Below the pieces are notes generated by a model. The model ran no database searches. It was not told the DNA's origin and worked only from the letters and a program-made list of their open reading frames with translations. 38,462 bases of DNA, taken from Richelia intracellularis. GTDB lineage: Bacteria; Cyanobacteriota; Cyanobacteriia; Cyanobacteriales; Nostocaceae. Position numbers and translations under genes: made by a program. The stretch lies in assembly GCA_000613065.1 (NCBI GenBank), contig CBZS010000099.1:1-38462 (forward strand), in the 5' to 3' direction. Of this stretch, positions 28,238 to 37,109 are shown piece by piece. Every line of letters starts with the position of its first letter. Positions within the stretch are counted from its first letter, which is position 1.

Positions 28238-28880
28238 ATGCCGTTGAAAACTTTATTTTACAGTGCCTTATTAGGCTTTCTTAGTTTAATATCACCAGCG
28301 TTCGCTCATCATCCTCCTGAGAATGAACTTCCAGAACTTATACATAAACCACCTACACCCACAAAATTAGAACACCCCCCCCAAACTTCCTGTAAAACCC
28401 ACTAAAAAGCCAGTTAAACCGACAAAAGTAAAGCATCCTCCGAAGCTTCCCGTAAACCCCAAAAAAGTCAAGGTCACTAGGGCCGAATTTGGTGTGTTTC
28501 GCCGAGACAAACATGGAAAAATTACCTTTATACCCACGATAAAAGTACCCTTAGAAGCAGGAATCGTCTACGGATGGCGATTGCAACTCAAAAATTCTCC
28601 TCGTCATGTGACATGGAGAGAAGTATTTAGATTGCCACAATTACCATTAACTTGGGGAACCCAAAACGGTGAGAATTTTTCTTTATCAAAGAATGGAACT
28701 GCCGCCGTCACTAACAGAACTACTAAAGTCAAGAAAAGTACAATCAAGAACTCTTGGACTGTTACACCCGGAGATCCACCGGGTAACCATTTGATTGAAG
28801 TATATATTGGCAATCACCACGTTGCTTCTTTTGATTTTGAAGTTGTTAAGCCTAAGACAAAAAAGAAAAAGAGTGAATGA
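28238..28880 (+). pseudogene. Secreted protein frameshifted in a C8 run
   Basis: From the ATG at 28238 a signal peptide MPLKTLFYSALLGFLSLISP (ending in AFA) and HHPPENELPELIHKPPTPTK are read, then the frame breaks in eight consecutive C (about 28375-28382). With seven C the frame continues into HPPKLPVKPTKKPVKPTKV, a second HPPKLPVNPKKV repeat, and then the long frame ending at 28880, with FRRDKHGKITFIPTIKVPLE, YGWRLQLKNSPRHVTWREVF and GDPPGNHLIEVYIGNHHVAS. The mature part would be a Pro/Lys-rich stalk plus a beta-rich domain of about 130 residues. The family is not recognised. A single-base slip in a homopolymer could be a recent mutation, a sequencing error, or a reversible switch. Confidence 0.7.
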
Positions 28881-29338
28881 GATAAGGAATTATTGAAATA
28901 CTACGATACTTTGGATCGATTTTGTGGGGAATATAACTAATTATTCGAGTATAAAAAGTATTTCAGTACGTTCCTATTGGATGAATATCTTTGGTGTATA
29001 GCCTAATTGATTTATTAAGCTTGCAATTTATGGAAGTAAGAAGAAAAAGGGTGCGACTCTTTTTGTAAGACGGGGAGTGGAACTTAGACAGGTATTGGAA
29101 GAGGTGGAGGGGTAGTAGAAAAACGAGCTTTGAGAACTTGCTTCATCAAAGGAATACCACTAGAGTACAAAGCCAGGTGATTGGGTTTATGTTCTTGTTG
29201 TAGATGAAACTGCCAATACTCATCCTAATCGCCACTGATGTATAAAGAACCCAGGGGTAAAACAGCCTCAGCACCCCTCATGGTCCATCTAGCCCCAGTG
29301 ATATCCATCCTGTCTTTAATCAGGTGGGGACAAGCACC

Positions 29339-29388
29339 CTCAATCACCCTCAATCACCCTCAATCACCCTCAATCACCCTCAATCACC
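29339..29388. repeat. 10 bp tandem repeat, five units
   Basis: Five consecutive units of CTCAATCACC lie inside the ISKra4 copy 2 transposase, at the codons for the GVIEGA motif. Copy 1 has one unit at the same place, so this is a local slippage expansion; 40 extra bases also shift the frame. Confidence 0.9.
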
Positions 29389-29451
29389 CCCTTGGCGATG
29401 GGGAATCCAGCTTTTAAGTAATCGTCAGATTTGAGGTATTTGGCATTGTTA

Positions 29452-30788
29452 GGTGATTTCTAACAAAGAATTTACCAATGAAAGTAAGATGTAATGTTGA
29501 TGAGTAAAAAAACAGGGGCAAGTATTTTGGAGTATGCTAGACCCAGCAGAGGAACCCAAATCATTAACAAGATCACAAAGAAATAGAAGACTTGGGGTTG
29601 GCAGCATGGAAAATGAATGGAGTAGAACGTCGGGGCTTTCAACCTGAGATGACGTTGAAATATTGCCAAGGTAGAGCAAGCTTAGCACAAACAGTATTCG
29701 GTTGAGGTAGACAAAATATAGAGTTAGGATTAGCGGAAAAAAGAACAGGGATAATCTGTGTGGGATTACAATCAGCCTTTAGCACAGCAAAGCGTTGGGA
29801 CGAGAAACAACCTCTTATGGCATTATTCCTGGGACAAATTGCAGAATCTGATTCTCAACAAGACCCAATATTTAAAACTTCCATAGCCTATACCCGGTTA
29901 ACAGCAACATCCGCACTAGAAAAACTCAAAGAACAGGGATTTACCCAGGAGCAATTGCCTTGCACCAGTACAATGGCACAAGTATTGAATCGAATGGGCT
30001 ATGGTCTTCGTAAAGTAGTAAAACCCAAACCTCAGAAAAAATTGCACAAATGGATGATATCTTCAACAACATCAAACAATTTGAGCCGCAATCAACCAAC
30101 AAGCCTCAAAGTCAAACGACTAAGCATGGATTGCAAAGTTCCCGTTAATATCGGGAGTTATTCTCGTGGTGGAAAAACTAGAGGAGAAAATCAAGCAGAG
30201 GACATGATATGGGATGCACAGAAAAAGATACTCCCTGTGGGATTCTTGATGAAGATAGTGGGCAATTATTGTATATTAAGTTTGGTAGTTCTTCTTATAA
30301 AACCAGGGATTTTATTGTTGATACTTTAATTCAATGGTAGAAGACAATGACACCAGAACAAAAGCAGGATACCGAACTGATACAAATTAAAATTGATAAT
30401 GGTCCGGAAAGTAGTGGAGTAAGAACTCAATAAAAAAAAAGGATGGTTGAGTTTGTTGATCTCCTAAATATACCAATGCTTTACTATCCTCCTTACCATA
30501 GTCAATACAATCCCATAGAGGGTTGTTGGGGTATTCTTGACCAGCATTGGAATGGGGGGGGCGAAGCTTGTTGATGTTGAAGTCATGCTTTCCTGGGCTT
30601 CGAGTATGACTTGGAAAGGCTTATATCCTATCTTGATTTTAAGTAAAACTGTTTACCAAAAAGGGATTTCTCTAACAAAGAAAGCTATGAAACAAGTCGA
30701 GTCTAGATTATAGTGAAATCCACTGTTGCCCAAATGGGATATCTTGATTCAACCGCTTTTGCTGGTAATTTCTTTTTCAACAATAACC
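29452..30788 (+). mobile_element. ISAzo13-family insertion sequence, copy C
   Basis: Starts GGTGATTTC and ends near GGTAATTTCTTTTTCAACAA, with target TTA at 29449-29451 and an altered TTC at 30789-30791. The host ISKra4 sequence resumes at 30792 exactly where copy 1 continues. The transposase frame 29760-30329 includes YTRLTATSALEKLKEQGF and MAQVLNRMGYGLRKVV. Later parts are frameshifted, with a G8 run at about 30556-30563 in the HWNG region. Inactive. Confidence 0.87.
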
Positions 30789-31544
30789 TTCAGTAAATAT
30801 CTAGCACAGGTATCCACGGGTTTACGTTCTTCGGGGGTGAGTTTGGGTAAAGTCTTACTCCGGCCCATACCTGGGGCAACTGAACTTGATTTACCTTCAA
30901 GGATAAGCTGTAAACGTTTGCTCTCCCAAGCTTGTGCCTGTGTTGAAGTCTGAGAATACAAGACAAATGCAGGTTTCCACAAATACTCAATCACATGGTT
31001 AATATCCCTGTCTTAGTCCATGAGAATATTGCTGTGCTGGTAGATTAAACTCCCCATCCAAAGGAAATAGCGTATTTATCTTTCTTCCTCCATAACCGAT
31101 TCTATTGGCGATTACTGTGCCAAATAATGTGGTCAATTTCCGCGATATTTTTTTCTTGTGTGTTCTGTTTACTGAGTCTGTGCCTGCACAGTCTCCCTCT
31201 ATTTCATTTTGAGTGCCTTTATCAAAATATCTGTGTTTGTAACAACCGTCTCAATAGTTCGTATCCATTCTCAAGTAACTGACTCTCTATCTGGGAGTGT
31301 TCTAACTCACAAATGCTGTCTGAGTCTAAGCAACTAACTATCTGTTCAAATAATTATCGTGCTTGTGAACAAAACATACCTTGATTTGATGTAGAAACTT
31401 GCATAGGGTGTGGAACTGTTCCTGTTTTTTCACTTTTTACAAGCCAATTCCATCAAGTACATTGTTGGCTATCAATACTACTCTAGTTGACTTGTTATTT
31501 ATTCTTCTAATATCATACTCCGTACTACCAAAAGAGTCGCCTCC

Positions 31545-32022
31545 GAGGAAAAACATAAAAATATGTATTTTAGGGTGACGTTTTCAATTCCTCGTTTGAT
31601 TTCACTACAGCATTATGGTTTTTTGCCCCATTAATTTTGATTGGTTGATTTTGTGTGGGCATCTTGCCCGCTTCCTTGCAGTACAGCAGGGAGCGAGACG
31701 CTCAGACTACAATTGTTTTACACCTCAACAATAAAAAAGACTACTACTCATACCAATTCAAATAATAGCTTGCGACAAAGCAATTATTTGAATTGGTTTT
31801 AGTATTGCTAAACACCCCACCCATATGTCCCATTCTTTTTTCAAATTGGTATCGTCTGTTTGGTAGATGTTCTACCAAACAGACGATAAAATGACGGGGC
31901 TATATTCTGGAAAATAAATAAATATCTACATTAGTCAAAATAAACTACCATGAACAGTTAATTACCCAGAGTAAGGAGATAAATCAGATTGTAGATTTGG
32001 TATTGGTAACAGAACATTTCTA
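31545..32022. other. Gene-free region with two strong hairpins
   Basis: Stem 1: ACCAATTCAAATAAT at 31752-31766 pairs perfectly with 31783-31797 (15 bp, 16 base loop). Stem 2: TATCGTCTGTTTGGTAGA at 31850-31867 pairs perfectly with 31871-31888 (18 bp, 3 base loop). No coding sequence is seen. Stem 2 lacks a T run, so it is more likely a mobile palindrome or processing hairpin than a classical terminator. The last bases hold the IS1 target duplication CATTTCTA (32015-32022). Confidence 0.6.
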
Positions 32023-32772
32023 GGCGTTGCATAATAGAGGGATGAATTGAGGTGTTCTACTGTGCATTGTCCATACTGCAAGTCTACGAGGATTCGAAAA
32101 AATGGGAAACGTCGAGGTAAACAAAATCACATTTGTTTAAATTGCGAACGCCAATTTATAGATATCTATAATCCACCAAAAGGATACTCAAATGAGATCA
32201 AACAAGAATGCTTAAAAGCATAGCTTAATGGCTCGGGATTTAGGGCTATTGAACGCCAAAAAGGAATTCATCACACAACCATAATTAGTTGGGTAAAACA
32301 AGTTGGTGAAAAATTGCCAGATGCACCATCAATAGAGGATATCCCAGAAGTTGCAGAACTGGATGATTTATAAACTTTCGTCGGTTCAAAAAAAATTTGG
32401 TTGTGGACAGCAGTAGACCATTTCCGCCAAGGAATTTTAGCTTGGGTACTGGGAGACCATAGTGCAGAAACCTTTCAACCTTTGTGGGATATTGTCTACC
32501 TCTGAAAGTGCTAGTTTTATGTCACTGATGGATGGAAAGTTTACGCCAGTTTTGTTGAACTAGGAGACCATATTATTAGCAAAACATATATGACCAGAGT
32601 AGAAGGGGAAAACACACGTTTATGTCATTATCTCCCACGTCTACATCGAAAAACATTATGCTACTCTAAATCCGTAGATATGCTTCAGCAGTCTATTCGA
32701 TTGTTACCTCATTACTTTAAGTATAGAGAAGTACCTGTATTTGGTTGATTCATCCCGAAAATATGCAACGCC
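32023..32772 (+). mobile_element. IS1-family insertion sequence
   Basis: A 750 bp element with ends GGCGTTGCATAATAGAGGGA and a matching right end (complement of GGCGTTGCATATTTTCGGGA). A perfect 8 bp target duplication CATTTCTA lies at 32015-32022 and 32773-32780. Length, duplication size and protein all fit IS1. Its ends match those of the seven MITEs in this window, so it is the likely parent type. Confidence 0.9.
32062..32748 (+). pseudogene. IS1-family transposase with four nonsense codons
   Basis: A continuous 229-codon frame from GTG at 32062 to TGA at 32746 gives HCPYCKSTRIRKNGKRRGKQ, with a Cys-pair zinc-finger-like start, then SGFRAIERQKGIHHTTIISW, WLWTAVDHFRQGILAWVLGD (with the catalytic Asp), FYVTDGWKVYASF (second Asp) and YMTRVEGENTRLCHYLPRLH (Glu). 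In-frame stops are at 32221 (TAG), 32371 (TAA), 32503 (TGA) and 32512 (TAG). There are no indels. The gene cannot make transposase. Confidence 0.88.
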
Positions 32773-32841
32773 CATTTCTACTCTACTTCGCTCACTACTA
32801 CTAACCTGTTCCTTATTACCCTTTCCCCATTTGCTAGTTTG

Positions 32842-33192
32842 ATGAATTACGAAACAGCCCGCAAATTCCTCATTGCTCAAACAATACCCACAGAGGAAAA
32901 CCCCGATAGTTTATTAATGCATATGCAACAGGGTAAACCCCCTGTTCCCGGTCAAATTACGTCAATTTTGTTGGCTTTAAAATCCGTATATGGGGAATTA
33001 CAAGATGCTCTCACTATTGATAAGGAATTAGCTTGTGCCCTGTATACTTTAAGTGTGAAAACGCAACAATTATTTGCAGTTGGACGTAAATCTGGGGTAG
33101 ACTGGCCTCCACTATTAAAAGAAGACTTATTAAGGATTGCGAGCGCAGTGGAAAGTATTTTCTCTGGTAACTGGCATACTCTAAAATCCTAA
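32842..33192 (+). CDS. Small conserved cyanobacterial protein, function unknown
   Basis: 116 residues from the ATG at 32842; a TTG directly before it is the only other start. The sequence is soluble and mostly helical: MNYETARKFLIAQTIPTEEN, MQQGKPPVPGQITSILLALK and DWPPLLKEDLLRIASAVESI. It resembles a small protein family I associate with cyanobacteria, but I cannot give it a function. The IS1 element ended only 69 bp upstream, so its native promoter may have been displaced. Composition looks like normal selected coding sequence. Confidence 0.6.
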   Translation: MNYETARKFLIAQTIPTEENPDSLLMHMQQGKPPVPGQITSILLALKSVYGELQDALTIDKELACALYTLSVKTQQLFAVGRKSGVDWPPLLKEDLLRIASAVESIFSGNWHTLKS

Positions 33193-33305
33193 AATCATGG
33201 GTTAGGTTTTGATTATCTCAAATCAGAACACCAATATCACTGGCACATCCCACCCATGAAAACATAATATATTAATATTCCAAAACCTAGAATCCAAAAT
33301 TTAGA

Positions 33306-33888
33306 CTAGCGGTTGCGTAGTTCTGCCTCTAATTTATCCACATCTTTTTTAAGTAAAACAGTCATTTGAGCAGTAAAAGCTTTTCCTTCATTGGGTTTAG
33401 CCACTTCCACCCAGTATGCATAGCGTTCGCCTAAACGTAATTTTCCCCGCACAGCTTCTCTAATCGGGGTTCTAGCAAATCTTGCTGAATGAATTGCACT
33501 TTGGTTTGGGTAGTTATATATTACTTGGGCCTGTTGAAAATCTTGATAGATATCTAAACCAGAAATTACCCGTAAAGACTCTTGTAAACGCTGTAGACTC
33601 ATGCCATTGACAGCATCATACATAGCAATTCTCTGACTGCGAATAGTACTGCGAACTTTACAAATAGTTACCCTTCCAGGGGGTAGAACTGATGCTTGAA
33701 AGGTAAAACGTTGAGTAGCTGTATCACTTTTGCTAACTAAAAATTTTTTGTTTGGAGGAAGGCGTAATGTGGGATGGAATTTTATCCAAGCAGCCAGATC
33801 TTCTGTAGAAAGTCCTGATAAAGCTTGAGCATTACTATTTATAAATGTTCCTACAAATCACAAGCAAGAAAGGAGAGCGGAAAAATGA
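33306..33888 (-). pseudogene. Secreted protein gene with a frameshift in the signal peptide
   Basis: The frame is open from about 33855 to the stop at 33306: NAQALSGLSTEDLAAWIKFH, PTLRLPPNKKFLVSKSDTA, QASVLPPGRVTICKVRSTIR, ISGLDIYQDFQQAQVIYNYP and AYWVEVAKPNEGKAFTAQMT. Just upstream, in a frame one base off, lies RKFVIFPLSFLAC, evidently the start of a signal peptide, preceded by TTG where ATG would be expected. One missing base near 33856 thus separates signal and body. A short internal product from the ATG at 33623 (105 residues) is possible but would not be exported. The family is unknown. Confidence 0.6.
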
Positions 33889-34031
33889 CAAATTTACGCA
33901 AAGATTAGTTTAGCATATGACTCTCATCACTTAATCACTTACATCAGTTTTTCCCCTGAGAATAATGAAGCATTGGGAATTAATTTTAGTCTTCCCCTTT
34001 TTTGGGTACATTGCAGCTTAATACAATCTTT

Positions 34032-34122
34032 GGGGTTGCTGAATCAGGGGATGAATTAGCGTTTGAAACCATTGAGAAATCGTTGAAGATTTAGTGAAAT
34101 CATCCCCTGATTCAGCAACGCC
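34032..34122 (-). mobile_element. MITE of the IS1-end family, copy 5
   Basis: A 91 bp copy whose two arms are both of the TGAATCAG type, giving longer perfect terminal pairing. It is flanked by CAATCTTT / CAATATTT (one mismatch). It lies 141 bp upstream of the COP23-type gene. Confidence 0.88.
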
Positions 34123-34263
34123 CAATATTTTTTTGTGGGAAAAATTATTGAGTGGGAAAAAATAATACTAGAGATGAAGATAATTACAGGTGTATGAACC
34201 AAAAAGATAACTTCTGCGTCATAAAAGCTAAATTAATCAAGCTTGAATTATTAGAGGATTATT

Positions 34264-35154
34264 ATGTCATCATCAACTTTATCGAGCTTTAAACTTTTAC
34301 TATGTAGTAGCCTTGGAATATCGGTGCTCTTCGGTTATTATCCTACTTTTGCCCAAGTTAATTCCTATATTGTGGTTCCTACCACATCTGCACCTGGAAA
34401 CACGAATCAAAACGTTAATAGAACAACGAATCAAACCAACCAAACAGATTCAAATGTTACCAGAACCCGCGTATCTAATATAAGTACAGGTAATTCCAGT
34501 TCTACCAGTACTACCAGAACTAACACATCTTCCAGTAACACCAACCCCGTTAGCTCTGACAATAGATTTGGATGTTTTTTCTATAACAACCAATACACTG
34601 TAATGTATCAACCAGAAAGTCAGCCAGGAAAATACTTTGCTTGGGCAACTCCTAGAACTTTAGGTGGTGGTTGGAGTGCACAAAGACGTTGTCAAACAAT
34701 TGCTCAACGCTTGGAACGTTATCGCCCTGATGGTTTGCTGGAACTGCGAGACTCCACACTAAATGGTTACAACACTGTGTGTGTAAATACTGAAAACAAT
34801 AGTGATTGTAGATTAATTCTCACCGTTCCTCCCGGACAAGATCCTGTTATAACTCCCAATCAGATTTTCAATAATTTGATTACCGCTGATAGTGGCCAGG
34901 AAACTATTGGTGTGAATACTTATACTAATACTGGCAACGAAATAGGTAATATTTTGAACTCCACTGGCATTTTTGGTAGACGCTCCCGCAGAGCCCCATC
35001 TCGTGCAGTATCAAAGAATGCCATCAACCTGAAGAGTTTCTTGGATCGTAGTGATTATGGTAATGGTAGAGCCTTGAGGGGCGGAGTTAAAATACCGAAT
35101 AAATCCAATCCCACTTCATCTGGGTTGCAATTAAACCCAAATAAATTCCGTTAA
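34264..35154 (+). CDS. COP23-domain secreted protein
   Basis: A 296-residue protein with a signal peptide (hydrophobic about 9-25, cleavage near FAQ) followed by a Ser/Thr/Asn-rich linker (about 35-98). The COP23 (circadian oscillating protein) domain, about 100-205, has four Cys in the family pattern: RFGCFFYNNQYTVMYQ, WSAQRRCQTIAQRLERYRPD, YNTVCVNTENNSDCRLILTV and PPGQDP. A basic C-terminal tail (GIFGRRSRRAPSR) ends the protein. The ribosome binding site GAGGA at 34254-34258 supports the start. COP23 proteins are peripheral membrane proteins found in cyanobacteria; the biochemical role is unknown. The frame is intact. Confidence 0.82.
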   Translation: MSSSTLSSFKLLLCSSLGISVLFGYYPTFAQVNSYIVVPTTSAPGNTNQNVNRTTNQTNQTDSNVTRTRVSNISTGNSSSTSTTRTNTSSSNTNPVSSDNRFGCFFYNNQYTVMYQPESQPGKYFAWATPRTLGGGWSAQRRCQTIAQRLERYRPDGLLELRDSTLNGYNTVCVNTENNSDCRLILTVPPGQDPVITPNQIFNNLITADSGQETIGVNTYTNTGNEIGNILNSTGIFGRRSRRAPSRAVSKNAINLKSFLDRSDYGNGRALRGGVKIPNKSNPTSSGLQLNPNKFR

Positions 35155-35170
35155 GAAGAGGTAGAGGAGC

Positions 35171-35206
35171 AGGGAGCAGTGAACTACTCACAGTTCACTG
35201 CTCCCT
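35171..35206. terminator. Strong hairpin between convergent genes
   Basis: AGGGAGCAGTGAACT (35171-35185) pairs perfectly with 35192-35206 around a six-base loop, 16 bases after the COP23 stop and before the C-terminal end of the convergent DUF3370 remnant. Likely a two-way terminator, without a T run. Confidence 0.6.
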
Positions 35207-35475
35207 GACTCCGCCACCTCCTCACTCCTCAATTAGAAATAGTCAACACTTGGGGGGGTGTAGCATCTGGTGGATAGATAAAGTCAACTTCCACCAATTC
35301 TTGATTGCCTGGTGATATCTCAAATGTGGCTAGGGATTGTCCCTGCTGTCCCCTTCTTTGAACTAAATGTATATATCGAGTTTTTCTTTTACCATCACCA
35401 TCGGAATAACGTAAGCGGACTGTCCCCCGGAAGAATACTTGGGGTCGGTGGTAATAAAAAAGCGGAGTCCTTTTT

Positions 35476-35566
35476 GGTGTTGCATAAGTGGGGGATGATT
35501 TGAGTAAATTTTCAACGATTTCTCAATGGTTTCAATAGCTAATTCATCCCGCACTTATGCAACGTC
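35476..35566 (+). mobile_element. MITE of the IS1-end family, copy 6
   Basis: A 91 bp copy with both arms of the ATAAGTG type (GGTGTTGCATAAGTG at the left, CACTTATGCAACGTC at the right), flanked by TCCTTTTT / TCTTTTTT (one mismatch). It lies directly upstream of the surviving C-terminal end of the DUF3370 gene. Confidence 0.87.
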
Positions 35567-35573
35567 TCTTTTT

Positions 35574-35762
35574 TTACTTAGGGTTTGCTGAAAAAAGAGA
35601 AAAAGTAGTTGCTGTGAGAATATCAGACCAGAGAAATATATTTAGATGCAAGAATAAAGAAGAAAATAGTATAAAACCCATCCATAACAATACCAGTAAC
35701 AATACTGCTGCTATTAGTACCTCTGTAGAGTAAATCAGAGCAAACTCAAATTTCAGCATCAA
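35574..35762 (-). pseudogene. Fragment with one membrane span, unassigned
   Basis: A minus-strand frame reads MLKFEFALIYSTEVLIAAVL and LLVLLWMGFILFSSLFLHLN. It looks like the C-terminal span of a transport permease (NitT/TauT ABC type comes to mind), but it is too short to be sure and has no neighbours of that kind. Confidence 0.25.
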
Positions 35763-35815
35763 AGTTCCTTTTGCAATTTGAGGGGAAGTTGTCTTGTGAA
35801 AATAGGTGGGTAATT

Positions 35816-35985
35816 ATGGCTGATTTGATACCCTGGCAATAATTTGAAGATGAATATGCGAGCCTTTTCTCCGAAGAAATGAGGGCACCAGCAAAGTCAT
35901 TTCCCATGGCATTAGGTGCATTAAGAATCAAAGATAAATTGGGGATAAGCAATAGGGAAACAGTAGAACAAATAAAAGAGAAGTC
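35816..35985 (+). pseudogene. DUF772-type transposase N-terminal fragment
   Basis: Reads MADLIPWQ, a stop, then FEDEYASLFSEEMRAPAKSF and PMALGALRIKDKLGISNRET with VEQIKE, the conserved DUF772 start of IS1182/IS5-like transposases. The remaining gene is absent; it is fused at about 35998 to a reversed ISAs1 end. Confidence 0.65.
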
Positions 35986-35997
35986 TTCTCAACAGCA

Positions 35998-36116
35998 GGG
36001 TAAGCCTATCTCAAATTCTATTGACAAGCGGGTTGAGAGGTATCATCATGTTGGGATAAACAAGCAGTAAGAACAGTCAGCATATAATTATTATGCATAG
36101 CGGCTCGATTATATTT
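35998..36116 (-). pseudogene. ISAs1-family terminal fragment
   Basis: The complement of this segment nearly repeats 1205-1325, including the codons for MDNNYMLTVLTACLSQHD and the element end (GGGTAAGCCTATCTC here against GGGGAAGCGCATCTC there). It is cut on its right by ISKra4 copy 3. Confidence 0.75.
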
Positions 36117-37109
36117 GGGAGCGACTCTTTTGGTAGTACGGAGTATGATATAAGAATCATAAATGACAAGTGAACCAGAGTAGTATTGACATCCAAAAAT
36201 GTACTTGATGGAATTGGCTTGTAAAAAGTGAAAAAGCAGGAACAGTTGCGCACCCTATGCAAGGATCTACATCAAATCAAGATATGTTTTGGTCACAAAC
36301 ATGAGAACTATTTGAACAGATAGTTAGTTGGTTAGACTCAGACAGTATTTGTGGGTTACAACACTCCCAGATAGAGAGTAAGTTACTTGAGAATAAATAC
36401 GAGCTATTGAGACCGTTGTTACAAACAAAGATATTTTGATAAACGCAGTCAAGATTAAATATAGGGAGAGTGTGCAGGCACAGACTCAGTAAACAGAACA
36501 CACAAGAAAAAATTGTCGCGGAAATTGACCACATTATTTGGCACAGTAATCGCCAATAGAATCGGTTATGGAGGAAGAAAGATAAATACCCTATTTCCTT
36601 TGGATGGGGAGTTTAATCTACCAGCACAGCAATATTCTCTCTCATGGACTAAGACAGGGATATTATCCATGTGATTGAGTATTTGTGGAAAGCTGCATTT
36701 GTCTTTTATTCTCAGACTTCAACACAGGCACAAGCTTGGGAGAGCAAACATTTACAACTGATCCTTGAAGGTAAATCAAGTTCAGTTGGCCCTGGTATGC
36801 GCCGGAGTGCGACTTTACCCAAACTCAGCCCCCAAGAACGTAAACCCGTGGATACCTGTGCTAGATATTTACTTAACAATGCCAAATACCTCAAATATGA
36901 CGATTACTTAAAAGCTGGATTGCCCATCGCCGCGGGGGTGATTGAGGGTGCTTGTCCCCACCTGATTAAAGACAGACAGGATGGATCTCAGTGGGGCTAG
37001 ATTGACCATGAAGGGTGCTGAGGCTGTTTTCCCTCTGGGTTCTTTATACATCAGTGGCGATTGGGATGAGTATTGGCAGTTTCATCTACAACAAGAACAT
37101 AAACGCAAG
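36117..37109 (+). mobile_element. ISKra4-family deletion derivative, copy 3, truncated
   Basis: Left end GGGAGCGACTCTTTTGGTAG at 36117. The N-terminal transposase part (about 36258-36440) and the C-terminal part (36671-37000 and on to about 37103) are broken by stops. The shared deletion junction is at about 36639-36660, with an extra TCTC not seen in the other copies. The right end is missing: the element stops at MITE copy 7, within the codons for FHLQQEHK. Confidence 0.83.

Larger units (their letters stand above)
29049..31544 (-). mobile_element. ISKra4-family deletion derivative, copy 2, split by ISAzo13 copy C
   Basis: Ends GGGTGCGACTCTTTT (left) and a matching right end are flanked by a 9 bp duplication GAAGAAAAA / GAGGAAAAA (one mismatch). 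After removing ISAzo13 copy C and a 40 bp repeat expansion, the length is about 1115 bp, equal to copy 1. The same internal deletion junction occurs at about 31010-31025. The C-terminal transposase part lies at 29073-29450 and the rest at 30792-31400; both are broken. Confidence 0.85.

Noticed and set aside
29339-29388. Possible CRISPR array from regularly repeated short units
   Set aside because: The units are contiguous 10-mers without spacers, inside a transposase; no cas gene is present. The MITEs are scattered and carry target duplications.
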